A stretch of 64,000 bases of DNA, taken from the NCBI GenBank assembly GCA_002376235.1, contig DFNX01000003.1, positions 186,001 to 250,000 of the forward strand, written 5' to 3'. The stretch comes from Neorhizobium sp. UBA3556 (lineage in GTDB: Bacteria > Pseudomonadota > Alphaproteobacteria > Rhizobiales > Rhizobiaceae). Shown here in pieces: positions 8,460-17,909 of the stretch. Both the position numbers and the translations under genes were made by a program. The notes under the pieces are model-generated. The model was not told the DNA's origin, ran no database searches, and saw nothing but the letters and a program-made list of their open reading frames with translations. Positions within the stretch are counted from its first letter, which is position 1. Every line of letters begins with the position of its first letter.

Positions 8460-9293
8460 ATGGATCAGGCATCCGATTTTGTTGTCGCGACACAAACGGC
8501 GCTTGCCCAACTGACGGCTCTGGCCGTTCAATATTCCTTCTCCGTTTTAGGCGCGATCATTCTGCTGGTGCTTGGCTGGCTGGTCGCGGGGCTGCTCGGA
8601 CGCTGGGTCTATAACGGCCTGTCGCGGATCAGCGGCATTGATGCGACGCTGTCGCAGTTCTTCTCCAATATAGTTCGGTATGCGGCGCTGATCCTCGTCG
8701 TTGTCATGGTGCTCGGCCAGTTCGGCGTGCAGACGGCATCGATCCTTGCCGCACTCGGTGCAATCGGCCTTGCCGTCGGCCTGGCGCTGCAGGGTACGCT
8801 GCAGAATATCGCCGCCGGCATCATGCTGCTCGTCCTGCGCCCCTTCCGTGTCGGCGAGACCATCGAGACAGGGTCGGTGACCGGCACGATCGTCGATGTG
8901 GGACTGTTTGCGACCGAGCTGAAGACCGCCGAGGGCGTTTATCGGCTGGCGCCGAATTCCACCCTGTGGAACGTGCCGATCACCAATTACAGCCGTCTTT
9001 CCAGCCGTCGCCACGAGATCACCATTTCGATCGGTGCGGATGAGAATGTCGACATGACAGAGAATAAGCTCATCAATCTCGCGGCGTCCGACAAGCGCGT
9101 GCTGAAGTCCCCCGCCCCCACGGCCTTCATTTCCGATTTCGATGCCGGCAGCGCCAAGATCACCCTGCGGTACTGGATCGGCAGCAAGCAGTGGTGGGAG
9201 GTGAGCCGCGACATGACCAAGGCCGTCAAGCTTGCCTTTGGCAAAGAACCGGAAACCGAGGCGGCTCAATCCTCCGAGGAGGTTACGGTCTAA
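8460..9293 (+). CDS. Small-conductance mechanosensitive channel, MscS family
   Basis: 277 residues, close to E. coli MscS (286). Three hydrophobic helices (about 20-45, 65-85, 90-115) are followed by the Gly/Ala-rich pore helix (ALGAIGLAVGLALQGTLQN) and the beta domain (FRVGETIETGSVTGTIVDVGLF). It would release solutes on hypo-osmotic shock from the inner membrane. It starts 126 bases after the phosphatase gene, in a relatively AT-rich spacer, so it probably has its own promoter. Confidence 0.92.
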   Translation: MDQASDFVVATQTALAQLTALAVQYSFSVLGAIILLVLGWLVAGLLGRWVYNGLSRISGIDATLSQFFSNIVRYAALILVVVMVLGQFGVQTASILAALGAIGLAVGLALQGTLQNIAAGIMLLVLRPFRVGETIETGSVTGTIVDVGLFATELKTAEGVYRLAPNSTLWNVPITNYSRLSSRRHEITISIGADENVDMTENKLINLAASDKRVLKSPAPTAFISDFDAGSAKITLRYWIGSKQWWEVSRDMTKAVKLAFGKEPETEAAQSSEEVTV

Positions 9294-9630
9294 CAGAGAT
9301 CCCTATCCATCGTTGTTGCGTGGCAGAGTACCGGTGAGAGCGGACCTCCGTGGCCCTTATGGGTGCGGACGAGCCGGGGCCAGGCGCAGATGATGGCAAG
9401 GATGTATCGGGTCCGGTTACGAGGACTGGACCCGATACCTTTTGGATCGATCCGATCCGGCTGAAATCCATTTGACGACCGTCATTCTCCAGACAGCCAT
9501 GTTCAATATGCGCCAGATCAGGTTATGGCCTGTGGAAGGCGAGTTGTGGCCCTTTTTTCCCCAGGTCGTTCCTCTACATTGAGCTGGCCGGCATCCGCGA
9601 CATTTTCGCGCCGGCTTGAGGGGAGTAAAC
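9294..9630 (+). other. Intergenic spacer between mscS and the DUF2339 gene
   Basis: A 337-base stretch without a convincing gene. It holds one strong hairpin terminator (9404-9443) and, near its end, the GAGGGGAG ribosome binding site of the next gene. I recognise no promoter or RNA gene. Confidence 0.6.
9404..9443 (+). terminator. Hairpin terminator after mscS
   Basis: Perfect 11-base arms GTATCGGGTCC (9404-9414) and GGACCCGATAC (9428-9438) with a 13-base loop, followed by CTTTT. Confidence 0.75.
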
Positions 9631-12375
9631 GTGTTCCTGATCGATATCCTGCTGGTCATCCTTGTGTTCTTTCTGGTGTCTCAGAACCGGAAAGTGTCTG
9701 CCCGCGTCGACGGAGTGGAGAGAGAGCTTGCGGCGCTCAGGCAGATGATTGCCGAAGGCGGCTTCGACCCGATGGCTGCACCACGGGCGATGCGCGAAGA
9801 GGCTGCACAGGCGGTGCTCGACGAGATCAAGGGCGAGGACCCGACAGCCCGGCCTGACACTGCATTGCTCGCACAACCGGATGAGGAAATCGCCGAGCCG
9901 GCCACTCCTGACTTCAAGGACGCGGAGCCTGTACCGGAACCTCCCCGCCCGGTTCGGGAAAAGCCGTCACGGGAGAATCTCGAAAGTTATCTCGGTGCGC
10001 GCTGGCCGGTCTGGGTCGGCGGCGTGGCTCTTGCCTTTGGCGGCATTTTCCTCGTTCGGTACTCCATCGAGGCGGGACTGCTCGGTCCCGCGGCACGGCT
10101 GACGCTGGCCTCATTGTTCGGCCTGCTGCTGATGGCAGGTGGCGAGATCGTGCGTCGCCGCGCGCTGCCGAAGATTTCCGAGCTTTACGCCAATGCGATG
10201 ATACCGGGAGCACTGACGGCGGCCGGCGCGGTGACGCTGCTTGGAACCGTGTTTGCCACCTATGCCTTTTACGAGTTCATAGGCTCGGGCACGGCATTCG
10301 TGCTTCTGGCGTTGGTCTCTTTCGCGGTGATTGCGCTGTCGCTTCTGCATGGGCAGGCGCTTGCGGGTCTCGGCCTGCTCGGTTCGCTCGTGACGCCGGT
10401 GCTGGTGACGACGGATGAGCCTAATGTCAACGCACTGTTCCTCTTCCTCGGCGTTACATGGCTTGCGGTCAATGCCACTTCGCGCATCCGCCGCTGGACG
10501 GTCGTTCCGATGCTTGCCAATATCGGCACCGGGCTTTGGGTTCTCGCCTATGCAGCGATCGGCGTGGGCTTCGATCCGGCTCCTCCGGCGCTCGCCATGC
10601 TCGTCATGATCGCCGGCACCATCTTCCTCTGGCCCGGACAGCGTTATACCGAAGCCCGAGAGGACGGCTGGAAGGCGCTTTTGAAACGGCCGCCGTTGAA
10701 GATCACGCTGTCGCTGTCGATCATGATCATGCTAGGTGCGCTGGCGACGGTCGCGGGCGGAGCGTCGATCGGGATCGATCCGCAATTCGCCTTCCTTGCG
10801 GTGACGGCGGCGCTTGCCGCTTTCGGCGCGGGCCGTGCGTACGCGTTCTGGCCAACGGTGATTTCGGCCGGTGGCGCAGTGCTCGGCACATTCGTCATTG
10901 CGCTGTCGCTGCTCGATTATATCGCGCCGGAAGGTGCGGACGGCACGCCGATCCCGCTTCCGCTTTCCGGCAACGAGATCACTGTGAGCCTGCTGCTCGG
11001 CGCGATCTTCACCCTTCTCGGCTTCATCTTCTTGAAGCGCTTCCGCCGCGAGGAAAAGGAATTCTCGATCGTCTGGGCCGTGCTGATGGGGGCGATGCCG
11101 GTAACGCTCGGCTTCATCTCCTTCCTCAACTTCGGCAATTTCTTCCGCGACTGGACGTATGGGCTTTATGGGCTGGCGATCGGTGTGGCGCTCATTGCCA
11201 TCGCAGAATGGTTGTTCCGCAAGGGTGAGGATGACGGGATAGACTGGCCGGCCAATCTTGCCGTCGCGGGCTCATTCGGCGGCTTCACGCTGGCGCTGCA
11301 TGCGCTGACCAACGGTATCGTGACGACCATTCTCGTCTCCGTACTCGGCTTTGCCTATCTCCTTGCCATGCGGGTCCGCACCTGGCCGGCACTGCCCTGG
11401 ATGATGGCGGCGGCGATCATGATCGTTTTCGGCCGCATCGCCTGGGAACCGACCCTGATCGGCGCCAACAGCCTTGGTACGACGCCGTTCTTCAATGCGC
11501 TTCTTATCGGCTACGGCATTCCGACGCTGCTCGCCATTGTCTCCGCATGGCTGCTTCGTGGTTCTTCCGATTTCCGCGTACGCAACATCATGCAGGCGCT
11601 CGCCTCGCTTTCGGCGCTGATTACGATTGCGGTTCTCGTGCATCATGCGATGAATGGCGGCAAGCTTTCCGGCGATGTGCCGACGCTTGGAGAACAATCG
11701 ATCTACACACTGATCACCATCGGCTTCTCGGGCATCCTGATGACGCTCGACCTGAAATCCCCCTCGCCGGTCTTCCGCTTCGGCTCGATGATTGCCGGCG
11801 TGGTGGCGGCCGCGAATGTGCTTTCGCTGCATGTGTTTGCGCTCAACCCCTTCTTCTCGGGCGAGGACACGGGGCCGTGGCCCCTCGTCAACCTACTGCT
11901 GCTCGGTTATCTCCTCCCGGCTCTGGCCTATGCGCTTGTTGCCTATCTGGCGCGCGGACGGCGGCCGGTGCCTTATGTGGCGATGCTCGCCGTCTCAGGC
12001 GCCGTGCTCGGCTTCCTCTGGGCGACGCTTTCGGTGCGGCGCTTCTGGCAGGGCATCAACATCGCCGACTGGAAGGGTTTTCTTCCCGGTGAAACCTATA
12101 CCTATTCGGTCGTCTGGCTGATCATCGGCGTCGGGCTTCTGGTGCTCGGCTCGAAGCTTGACGCCAAGAGCATCAGGCTGGCATCCGCCGGACTGGTGCT
12201 GATCGCGGTGTTGAAAGTGTTCCTGATCGACATGTCGAATCTGGAAGGGATTCTCAGGGCGCTCTCCTTCATCGGGCTTGGCGCGGTGCTGATCGGGATC
12301 GGGCTTTTCTACCAGCGGATATTGGTGAAAAAGAGCGATCAACCCGATGCCGATTCCAAGGAAAGCACTGCATGA
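9631..12375 (+). CDS. DUF2339 multi-pass membrane protein
   Basis: About 914 residues from a GTG at 9631 with GAGGGGAG just upstream. An N-terminal membrane helix (FLIDILLVILVFFLV) is followed by a coiled, acidic linker to about residue 120. After that come more than 20 hydrophobic segments to the C-terminus. This architecture is typical of DUF2339 proteins, which have no established function. It overlaps the next gene by four bases (ATGA), so expression is coupled to an HD-domain protein. No catalytic motif is evident. Confidence 0.88.
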   Translation: MFLIDILLVILVFFLVSQNRKVSARVDGVERELAALRQMIAEGGFDPMAAPRAMREEAAQAVLDEIKGEDPTARPDTALLAQPDEEIAEPATPDFKDAEPVPEPPRPVREKPSRENLESYLGARWPVWVGGVALAFGGIFLVRYSIEAGLLGPAARLTLASLFGLLLMAGGEIVRRRALPKISELYANAMIPGALTAAGAVTLLGTVFATYAFYEFIGSGTAFVLLALVSFAVIALSLLHGQALAGLGLLGSLVTPVLVTTDEPNVNALFLFLGVTWLAVNATSRIRRWTVVPMLANIGTGLWVLAYAAIGVGFDPAPPALAMLVMIAGTIFLWPGQRYTEAREDGWKALLKRPPLKITLSLSIMIMLGALATVAGGASIGIDPQFAFLAVTAALAAFGAGRAYAFWPTVISAGGAVLGTFVIALSLLDYIAPEGADGTPIPLPLSGNEITVSLLLGAIFTLLGFIFLKRFRREEKEFSIVWAVLMGAMPVTLGFISFLNFGNFFRDWTYGLYGLAIGVALIAIAEWLFRKGEDDGIDWPANLAVAGSFGGFTLALHALTNGIVTTILVSVLGFAYLLAMRVRTWPALPWMMAAAIMIVFGRIAWEPTLIGANSLGTTPFFNALLIGYGIPTLLAIVSAWLLRGSSDFRVRNIMQALASLSALITIAVLVHHAMNGGKLSGDVPTLGEQSIYTLITIGFSGILMTLDLKSPSPVFRFGSMIAGVVAAANVLSLHVFALNPFFSGEDTGPWPLVNLLLLGYLLPALAYALVAYLARGRRPVPYVAMLAVSGAVLGFLWATLSVRRFWQGINIADWKGFLPGETYTYSVVWLIIGVGLLVLGSKLDAKSIRLASAGLVLIAVLKVFLIDMSNLEGILRALSFIGLGAVLIGIGLFYQRILVKKSDQPDADSKESTA

Positions 12376-13028
12376 CACTCACCCTCGCCGCCGCGTTTGC
12401 CCCTTACGAAGAACTCGCGCTGCAGCTCATTCCGCACGCAACCGATAGCGACGACGGAAGCCACGACATTGCGCATATCCTGCGGGTGTTCAGGAATGCG
12501 ATGCGCATCCATGCGAAGGAAGGCGGCAATGGCGAGGTTCTGGCCGCTGCCGTGCTGCTGCATGATTGCGTGGCTGTGGAGAAGAACTCGCCGCTCAGAG
12601 CACAGGCCTCGCGGCTGGCGGCGGACAAGGCTCGCGGCATTTTGACCGGCATGGGTTGGGAGAAGGCGGCAATCGAGGCGGTCGCGCATGCGATCACGAC
12701 GCACAGTTTTTCTGCCAGCATTCAGCCCGAGACACTGGAGGCGAAGATCCTGCAGGATGCGGACCGGCTGGATGCGATCGGCATGGTGGGAGCGGCGCGC
12801 TGTTTCTATATCGCAGGACGGATGGCATCCGGTCTTTATGACCCGGTTGACCCTCTTGCCAAGGAACGCCCGCTGGACGACAAGAATTTTGCAATCGACC
12901 ATTTCGAGGTAAAGCTGTTCAAACTCGCCGATGGTTTTCAAACCGAGGCAGGACGAGCATTGGCCGGGGAGCGGCACGAGCGGTTGCAACAGATAAGAGA
13001 CCTGTTCCTGGACGAGATACAGGGATGA
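12372..13028 (+). CDS. HD-domain phosphohydrolase family protein
   Basis: 218 residues with HD-superfamily metal ligands: HDIAH near 35, LLHDC near 60-64 and a later DADRLDAIG segment. This is the pattern of the predicted YedJ-like HD hydrolases. The substrate is unknown. Its ATG overlaps the DUF2339 stop, and a MOSC-domain gene follows 30 bases later, so the three probably form one transcript. Confidence 0.83.
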   Translation: MTLTLAAAFAPYEELALQLIPHATDSDDGSHDIAHILRVFRNAMRIHAKEGGNGEVLAAAVLLHDCVAVEKNSPLRAQASRLAADKARGILTGMGWEKAAIEAVAHAITTHSFSASIQPETLEAKILQDADRLDAIGMVGAARCFYIAGRMASGLYDPVDPLAKERPLDDKNFAIDHFEVKLFKLADGFQTEAGRALAGERHERLQQIRDLFLDEIQG

Positions 13029-13058
13029 GGTCCGGGGACAGGATTTGAGGAAAATACG

Positions 13059-13907
13059 ATGAAGGTCGCGGAACTGAATTTCTATCCATTGAAGAGCGGC
13101 CGCGGCATTTCGCTGAATGAAGCGGTGATCACCGCAGCCGGCATTCCCGGCGACCGGCAGATGATGGTGGTCGATCCATCCGGCCAGTTCATCACCCAGC
13201 GGGAACTGCAGGAACTGGCGCAGGTGGAAGTCGAACCCCGCGATGTCGGATATCGCTTTGCCGTGGAGGGTAAGGGCGAGATCCTGGTTGCCGTGCCGCC
13301 CGCCGATCGGCGCATGGATGTCGTTGTGTGGAAATCCCCTGTCAGCGCCCCGGTTGCGGATGACGGGGCCAATGCCATCCTTTCCACCTGGCTGGGGCGC
13401 GAGGTGAAGCTCGTGTTTTTCGACAAGAAGGCCGAGCGTATGGCAAGCCCCGAGTGGGCGGGACCGGACACGCCGGTGACCTTTGCCGATGGCTATCAGG
13501 TGCTGGTCACCACGACCGGATCGCTTGCGGCGCTCAATGAGAACATGAATGGACACGGCGAAGGCTCGGTCGGCATGGACAGATTCCGGCCGAATATCGT
13601 TCTCGACCATGACGGGGCCTGGGACGAGGACAACTGGGAAGGAATAGAGATCGGAGGCATCCGCTTCGATTTCGTCAAACCCTGCGCCCGCTGCATCATG
13701 ACCACGCAGGACCAGCAAACCGGTTCACGCGAAGGCCCGAGCCCGATCCCGGCAATGGGCCGTATCCGCATGTCGGGAGACCGGCGCGTGCCGGGGCCGC
13801 TTTTCGGCTGGAATGCGGTGCCACGCGGGGAAGGAACGATCCGGCTTGGTGACGAGGCAGCGATCACCGGCATGCGCGATGCCTGGGCGATCAAGCGGCG
13901 GGCCTGA
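13059..13907 (+). CDS. MOSC-domain protein, YcbX-like
   Basis: 282 residues: an N-terminal beta-barrel domain (about 1-110) followed by a MOSC domain with the conserved cysteine in PCARCIMTTQD. MOSC proteins handle molybdenum cofactor sulfur chemistry or, as in YcbX, reduce N-hydroxylated compounds with a bound molybdenum cofactor. A GAGGAAAA site precedes the ATG. No iron-sulfur ferredoxin domain is fused, so an external electron donor would be needed if it is YcbX-like. Confidence 0.85.
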   Translation: MKVAELNFYPLKSGRGISLNEAVITAAGIPGDRQMMVVDPSGQFITQRELQELAQVEVEPRDVGYRFAVEGKGEILVAVPPADRRMDVVVWKSPVSAPVADDGANAILSTWLGREVKLVFFDKKAERMASPEWAGPDTPVTFADGYQVLVTTTGSLAALNENMNGHGEGSVGMDRFRPNIVLDHDGAWDEDNWEGIEIGGIRFDFVKPCARCIMTTQDQQTGSREGPSPIPAMGRIRMSGDRRVPGPLFGWNAVPRGEGTIRLGDEAAITGMRDAWAIKRRA

Positions 13908-13946
13908 AACCGCGCAAGCGGTGCAATTTCCATGATCGAGCGTACC

Positions 13947-13967
13947 AAGGGCGGCGAAGCCGCCCTT
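13947..13967 (+). terminator. Hairpin after the MOSC gene
   Basis: Arms AAGGGCGGC and GCCGCCCTT with a 3-base loop, lacking a long T run; a likely weak or Rho-assisted terminator of the DUF2339-HD-MOSC transcript. Confidence 0.5.
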
Positions 13968-14118
13968 GACGCATAGCTGCCATGCGCAATGGTATGTTGT
14001 CGGCATGGCATGCTGACGGTGAAAACGGTTTCATTCACAAATATTAAGTGTCGGGCCTTGCGTTGTCATTATGCTTCCTGGGCGCTTTCTGACCTGAAAA
14101 CGCTTAAGAGCATTGTTC

Positions 14119-15015
14119 ATGACACCACGCGCGCAAGGCCTCATCTTCGCATTGACCGCAGTTTCGATCTTCGCGGTGCAGGACGGGATTTCCAAGCATC
14201 TCGGCCAGGCCTACCCGCCGGTCTTCGTCGCGATGATCCGCTACTGGTTCTTCGCCGTCTTCGTGCTGGCGCTGGCGACACGCAATCCGGGCGGGGTCAA
14301 GCAGACGGCAAAGAGCAACAGGCCCCTGCTGCAGATCCTCAGGGGTACTCTTCTCGTGGTGCAGATCGTCGTGTCGATCTATTCCTTCGCCAATGTGGGG
14401 CTTGCCCAGACACATACGATCTTCGCCGCAGGACCGCTGGTCGTTGCCTGTCTTTCAGTGCCATTGCTCGGCGAAACCGTGGGCTGGCGCCGCTGGGCGG
14501 CCATCGCCATCGGTTTTCTCGGCATTCTCCTGATCATCGATCCGACGCATGCCACCTTCAACAGCAACATCTTCGTGCCAGTCGCCTGCACCGTGATGTT
14601 TGCATTCTATTCGGTTCTTACGCGGATGGTGAGCCGAACGGACACGTCACACACCAGCTTCTTCTATACCGGCATTGCAGGTGCTGTGGCGATCACGCTG
14701 ATCGGGCCGTTCTACTGGACGACAATCACGCCAGACTACTGGTTCTGGATGCTGGCGCTCTGCATCACGGGAATGAGCGGCCACTATCTGCTTATCCGTG
14801 CCTTCGACGTGCTCGACGCCGTCGTCGTGCAACCGATCTTCTACCTGCAGACGGTACTGGTCTGCATCATCGGAACCTTCATCTTCGGTGAAGTGATGAG
14901 CTGGAACATGATTGCCGGCGGCGTCATCGTCATCGGCGCGGGCCTGTTCACCATCCTGCGGGAGGCGCAACTCGGCAAACGACGCCCGCCGGTACAGCCT
15001 CCGGGTTCGCTGTGA
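14119..15015 (+). CDS. EamA/DMT-family membrane transporter
   Basis: About 298 residues from the ATG at 14119; a TTG two codons upstream is less likely. Ten hydrophobic helices are arranged as two EamA repeats, the first beginning at GLIFALTAVSIFAVQDGISK. Members are drug/metabolite exporters, often of amino acids or S-adenosylmethionine-like compounds; the substrate cannot be named. It stands alone between spacers. Confidence 0.87.
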   Translation: MTPRAQGLIFALTAVSIFAVQDGISKHLGQAYPPVFVAMIRYWFFAVFVLALATRNPGGVKQTAKSNRPLLQILRGTLLVVQIVVSIYSFANVGLAQTHTIFAAGPLVVACLSVPLLGETVGWRRWAAIAIGFLGILLIIDPTHATFNSNIFVPVACTVMFAFYSVLTRMVSRTDTSHTSFFYTGIAGAVAITLIGPFYWTTITPDYWFWMLALCITGMSGHYLLIRAFDVLDAVVVQPIFYLQTVLVCIIGTFIFGEVMSWNMIAGGVIVIGAGLFTILREAQLGKRRPPVQPPGSL

Positions 15016-15129
15016 GCCCTTTCACTGCCTGATCTTCATCAATTCAGCTGATGAATGGCTTGCACAAAAGTCGTTTCACCAACGCGTGATGAGAGTATAT
15101 GAACGTCCTCTGGTTTCAGGAGGACACCC

Positions 15130-16368
15130 ATGTCTCACGCCGCCCCCGCCTCTACCCGAGCGACGATGCCCTGGCTGATCATTTCGGCCGGCGCGCTCAT
15201 CGCGCTTTTGACCTTCGGGCCGCGCTCGGCCATGGGGTTCTTCCAGCTTCCGATGCTGGCCGACAGGCACTGGGATCGAACAACCTTCGGGCTTGCCATG
15301 GCGATCCAGAATCTTGCCTGGGGGCTGGGCCAGCCGATCTTCGGCGCAATCGCCGACAAATGGGGCACCGGCCGGGTTCTGGCCTTCTCCGGCCTGCTCT
15401 ATGCTGCTGGTCTGGCGCTGATGTCGACGGCGCATTCGGAAAGCGTTCTGCATCTCTCCGGCGGCGTGATGGTCGGGCTTGCGGTCGGTGCCGGATCGTT
15501 CGGAACCATTCTGTCCGCCTTCGCCCGCAACGTTACCCCGGAACAGCGGTCGTTTGCCTTCGGCATTGGAACAGCTGCCGGTTCTGCCGGCATGTTCCTG
15601 TTTGCACCACTCAGCCAAGCCCTGATTTCCACCTATGGCTGGTCGGACAGTCTCGTCATCATGGCGGTGATGATGCTGGCGATCCCGCTTCTGGCCATTC
15701 CATTGCGCGGCAATTCAAGCTCGGGCACGCAGTCGCAGGCCGCTTTCAAGCAGACCGCCGGTGAAGCATTGCGCGAGGCATTCGGCCACAAGGGCTATCT
15801 GCTCCTCACCAGCGGCTTCTTCGTCTGCGGCTTTCAGGTTGCCTTCATCACCGCGCACTTCCCGGCTTACCTGCGCGATATCGGCATCGATGCCCGTTAT
15901 GCGGTGATTGCGATGGCGCTGATCGGCTTCTTCAACGTCATCGGCTCGCTATCGGCCGGCGTCATCGGCCAGCGTTACTCGAAGCCGTATTTCCTCGCCT
16001 ATATCTATCTGGCGCGCTCGGTGGCGGTGACGGCCTTCCTGCTCCTGCCGCAGACACCGCTGTCGGTCATCATCTTCGCCATCGTCATGGGACTGCTCTG
16101 GCTTTCCACCGTGCCGCCGACGAATGGACTGGTGGCGATCATGTTCGGCACGCGGCATCTGGGCCTGTTGGGCGGTATCGTCTTCCTGTCGCACCAGGTC
16201 GGCTCGTTCCTCGGCGTGTGGATGGGCGGCACCCTCTATGACCGGCTCGGCTCCTACAACGCCGTCTGGTGGTTCGGCGTGGCGCTCGGCGTGTTTGCCG
16301 CGATCGTTCACTGGCCGATCCAGGAAAAGCCGGTAGAACGACCGGCGGCGATCCAGCCGGCAGAGTAA
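15130..16368 (+). CDS. Major facilitator superfamily transporter
   Basis: 412 residues, twelve predicted membrane helices, with an AGGAGG ribosome binding site before the ATG. Loop 2-3 contains the expected acidic and basic residues (GAIADKWGTGR). The general layout resembles oxalate/formate or monocarboxylate-like MFS carriers, but the substrate is not evident. The downstream spacer contains part of a rhizobial mosaic repeat. Confidence 0.88.
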   Translation: MSHAAPASTRATMPWLIISAGALIALLTFGPRSAMGFFQLPMLADRHWDRTTFGLAMAIQNLAWGLGQPIFGAIADKWGTGRVLAFSGLLYAAGLALMSTAHSESVLHLSGGVMVGLAVGAGSFGTILSAFARNVTPEQRSFAFGIGTAAGSAGMFLFAPLSQALISTYGWSDSLVIMAVMMLAIPLLAIPLRGNSSSGTQSQAAFKQTAGEALREAFGHKGYLLLTSGFFVCGFQVAFITAHFPAYLRDIGIDARYAVIAMALIGFFNVIGSLSAGVIGQRYSKPYFLAYIYLARSVAVTAFLLLPQTPLSVIIFAIVMGLLWLSTVPPTNGLVAIMFGTRHLGLLGGIVFLSHQVGSFLGVWMGGTLYDRLGSYNAVWWFGVALGVFAAIVHWPIQEKPVERPAAIQPAE

Positions 16369-16376
16369 GGTTCAGG

Positions 16377-16429
16377 TTTTGACTCAGTTGCGGACGCGAA
16401 ACCGGCTACCACGTTTGCCAGACTTGCTT
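16377..16429 (+). repeat. Half copy of rhizobial intergenic mosaic repeat
   Basis: The segment TTGCGGACGCGAAACCGG and its continuation match the second half of the element at 50571-50673 (ATTCCGGACGCAAAACCGG). It sits between the convergent MFS and recO genes. Confidence 0.55.
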
Positions 16430-17184
16430 CAGCCGGCCTGACGATCGGCAGGAAGTACCGAAAGCGCCTTCAATGCGGCCTGAACGAAGCCCTCGCGAGC
16501 ATCGCCGGCGGTAATGCCACGCGGCTCGTAGACATGCCGGTGAAGAAAGAACTGGGTGAGCCGGAAGGCCGCCAGCATGCTTTCGCGTGTCGCAGCCGGT
16601 TTCGGCCCATCGCCCAGAAAAGCAGGCAGCGCCAGCATGCGGTCGGCATAGGGCGCGCCGGCTTCACCGCAGACGGCGCGGCCACTTTTCGGCGAGACAT
16701 ATTTGAGGTTCTGCCGCACGCCGGTCGCCGCGCATTCGGTGAGGTCCAGGCCGTAACCGAGATCATTCAGAACGGCCAGTTCGAAGCGAACGAAGAGTTC
16801 GCCTGCATCGGCGGGATCGTCCATCGTGTCGAGAATGATATCGAGTGCATCGAAAAGATGCGGATGCGGATCGCGTTCGGGCAGGAGCCGGAGCAGCGCC
16901 CCCATCGCCTGTACGCCGTAGACGGCGGTAGCAGTTTCCATAAGCTTGGCAGCCCTCAGCCTCACCGGCTCGAGCTTCAGCTCGCCCAGATGCTCATCGA
17001 GCCTCGCACGCCAGACGGCCTCAACGCGGTTTCCCGGCTGCAGAACCGGCTGCATGGAACGTGAACGGCCGGAACGGACGAGCCCCAAATGGCGGCCGCG
17101 CTCACGCGTCATCAATTCGGCGATGACGCTGGTTTCGCCATGCCGCTTGACGCCGATGATGATCGCTTCGTCCTGCCACTGCAT
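16429..17184 (-). CDS. recO: DNA repair protein RecO
   Basis: 251 residues. The N-terminal OB fold starts with MQWQDEAIIIGVKRHGETS and the helical C-terminal domain follows. RecO loads RecA onto SSB-coated gaps together with RecR. Length is normal for the family. Downstream genes in the classic rnc-era-recO order lie on the same strand but are separated here by a PAS gene and an oppositely oriented small gene, so recO probably has its own promoter in the 17185-17250 region. Confidence 0.93.
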   Translation of the reverse strand: MQWQDEAIIIGVKRHGETSVIAELMTRERGRHLGLVRSGRSRSMQPVLQPGNRVEAVWRARLDEHLGELKLEPVRLRAAKLMETATAVYGVQAMGALLRLLPERDPHPHLFDALDIILDTMDDPADAGELFVRFELAVLNDLGYGLDLTECAATGVRQNLKYVSPKSGRAVCGEAGAPYADRMLALPAFLGDGPKPAATRESMLAAFRLTQFFLHRHVYEPRGITAGDAREGFVQAALKALSVLPADRQAG

Positions 17185-17205
17185 CGATACTTGAAGACCT
17201 TTCTG

Positions 17206-17250
17206 AACCGATTCAGTTCTACCGCATAAGTCATTCAGATTGAATCGGTT
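17206..17250. repeat. Inverted repeat upstream of recO
   Basis: Ten-base arms AACCGATTCA (17206-17215) and TGAATCGGTT (17241-17250) are separated by 25 bases. It directly abuts a mosaic repeat and may be part of it; a protein-binding role for recO control is possible but unsupported. Confidence 0.5.
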
Positions 17251-17252
17251 TC

Positions 17253-17352
17253 CCTAAAACACTTCGCGATCTTTCAGCTTGGCTTCCCGTGCTTTAGCTC
17301 CTTGTCTTTGCGCATGTCTCCCGAAACCGGTGACCACTTTCGGGAGACATGC
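17253..17352. repeat. Intergenic mosaic repeat (RIME-like), copy 1
   Basis: About 100 bases closely matching the element at 31164-31267, including CGCGATCTTTCAG, GCTTTAGCTC and the palindromic end CCCGAAACCGG...TTTCGGGAGACATGC. It has the look of the Rhizobium-specific intergenic mosaic elements described in the literature. Confidence 0.75.
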
Positions 17353-17461
17353 TGTATCTGCAACAGCTCTCGAAAAACTGCGATCTTGTGTCATCTCCCT
17401 TGGAACAAATCGACTGCCAGCGGAATTCTCTCGCCAAACAATATCGGGTCAGGGAGTTCCC

Positions 17462-17854
17462 ATGAGACATCTCGTTTTCGCCGCCGCCGTCGCATCTGCG
17501 GCCCTTGCCGCTACGCTTCAGGCACAGCCGGCTGCGGCGCAATCACCGCAGCTGGAACAGGCTTGCGTGGCGGTGGCAAAGAATTTTCTGCTGGTACAAT
17601 CGATCAAGACCGGGATCGTGCAGTCCTTCCCGGAACTTGACCCGCCCGGCGCAAGACTGACCTATTCGACCCGCGAGGACGCCAAGCCGACCGACTACAA
17701 CAACGAAATCGATTGCGAATTCGACAAGGCGACACCGCCTTTCGGGCTGGTGCGTTTCTGCATATCGAAAACCTGCTACGGCCCCGGTGAACAGGATCCA
17801 GAGAACCGCCGTCGTTTCGAGGAAGTCAAGGCGTTGATGGCGCGGCAGAAATGA
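17462..17854 (+). CDS. Small secreted protein of unknown function
   Basis: 130 residues from the ATG at 17462; the open frame extends back to 17279 but that part covers the mosaic repeat. A clear Sec signal peptide (MRHLVFAAAVASAALAATLQ, Ala-rich, cleavage near AAAQS) precedes a 100-residue mature part with four cysteines. It is probably periplasmic with disulfides. I do not recognise a family. It is inserted between recO and the era operon on the opposite strand. Confidence 0.75.
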   Translation: MRHLVFAAAVASAALAATLQAQPAAAQSPQLEQACVAVAKNFLLVQSIKTGIVQSFPELDPPGARLTYSTREDAKPTDYNNEIDCEFDKATPPFGLVRFCISKTCYGPGEQDPENRRRFEEVKALMARQK

Positions 17855-17909
17855 TGACAGAAACCGGCGGTGGATCGAGCATCCACCGCCGGCTTCGGAC
17901 GCTGATGGA

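Noticed and set aside
12339..13718. Minus-strand open frame of 459 codons
   Set aside because: Antisense to the HD and MOSC genes, both with clear motifs and ribosome binding sites.
13989..14891. Plus-strand open frame overlapping the EamA gene
   Set aside because: The hydrophobic EamA pattern is in the other frame; this one has Arg-rich shadow composition.
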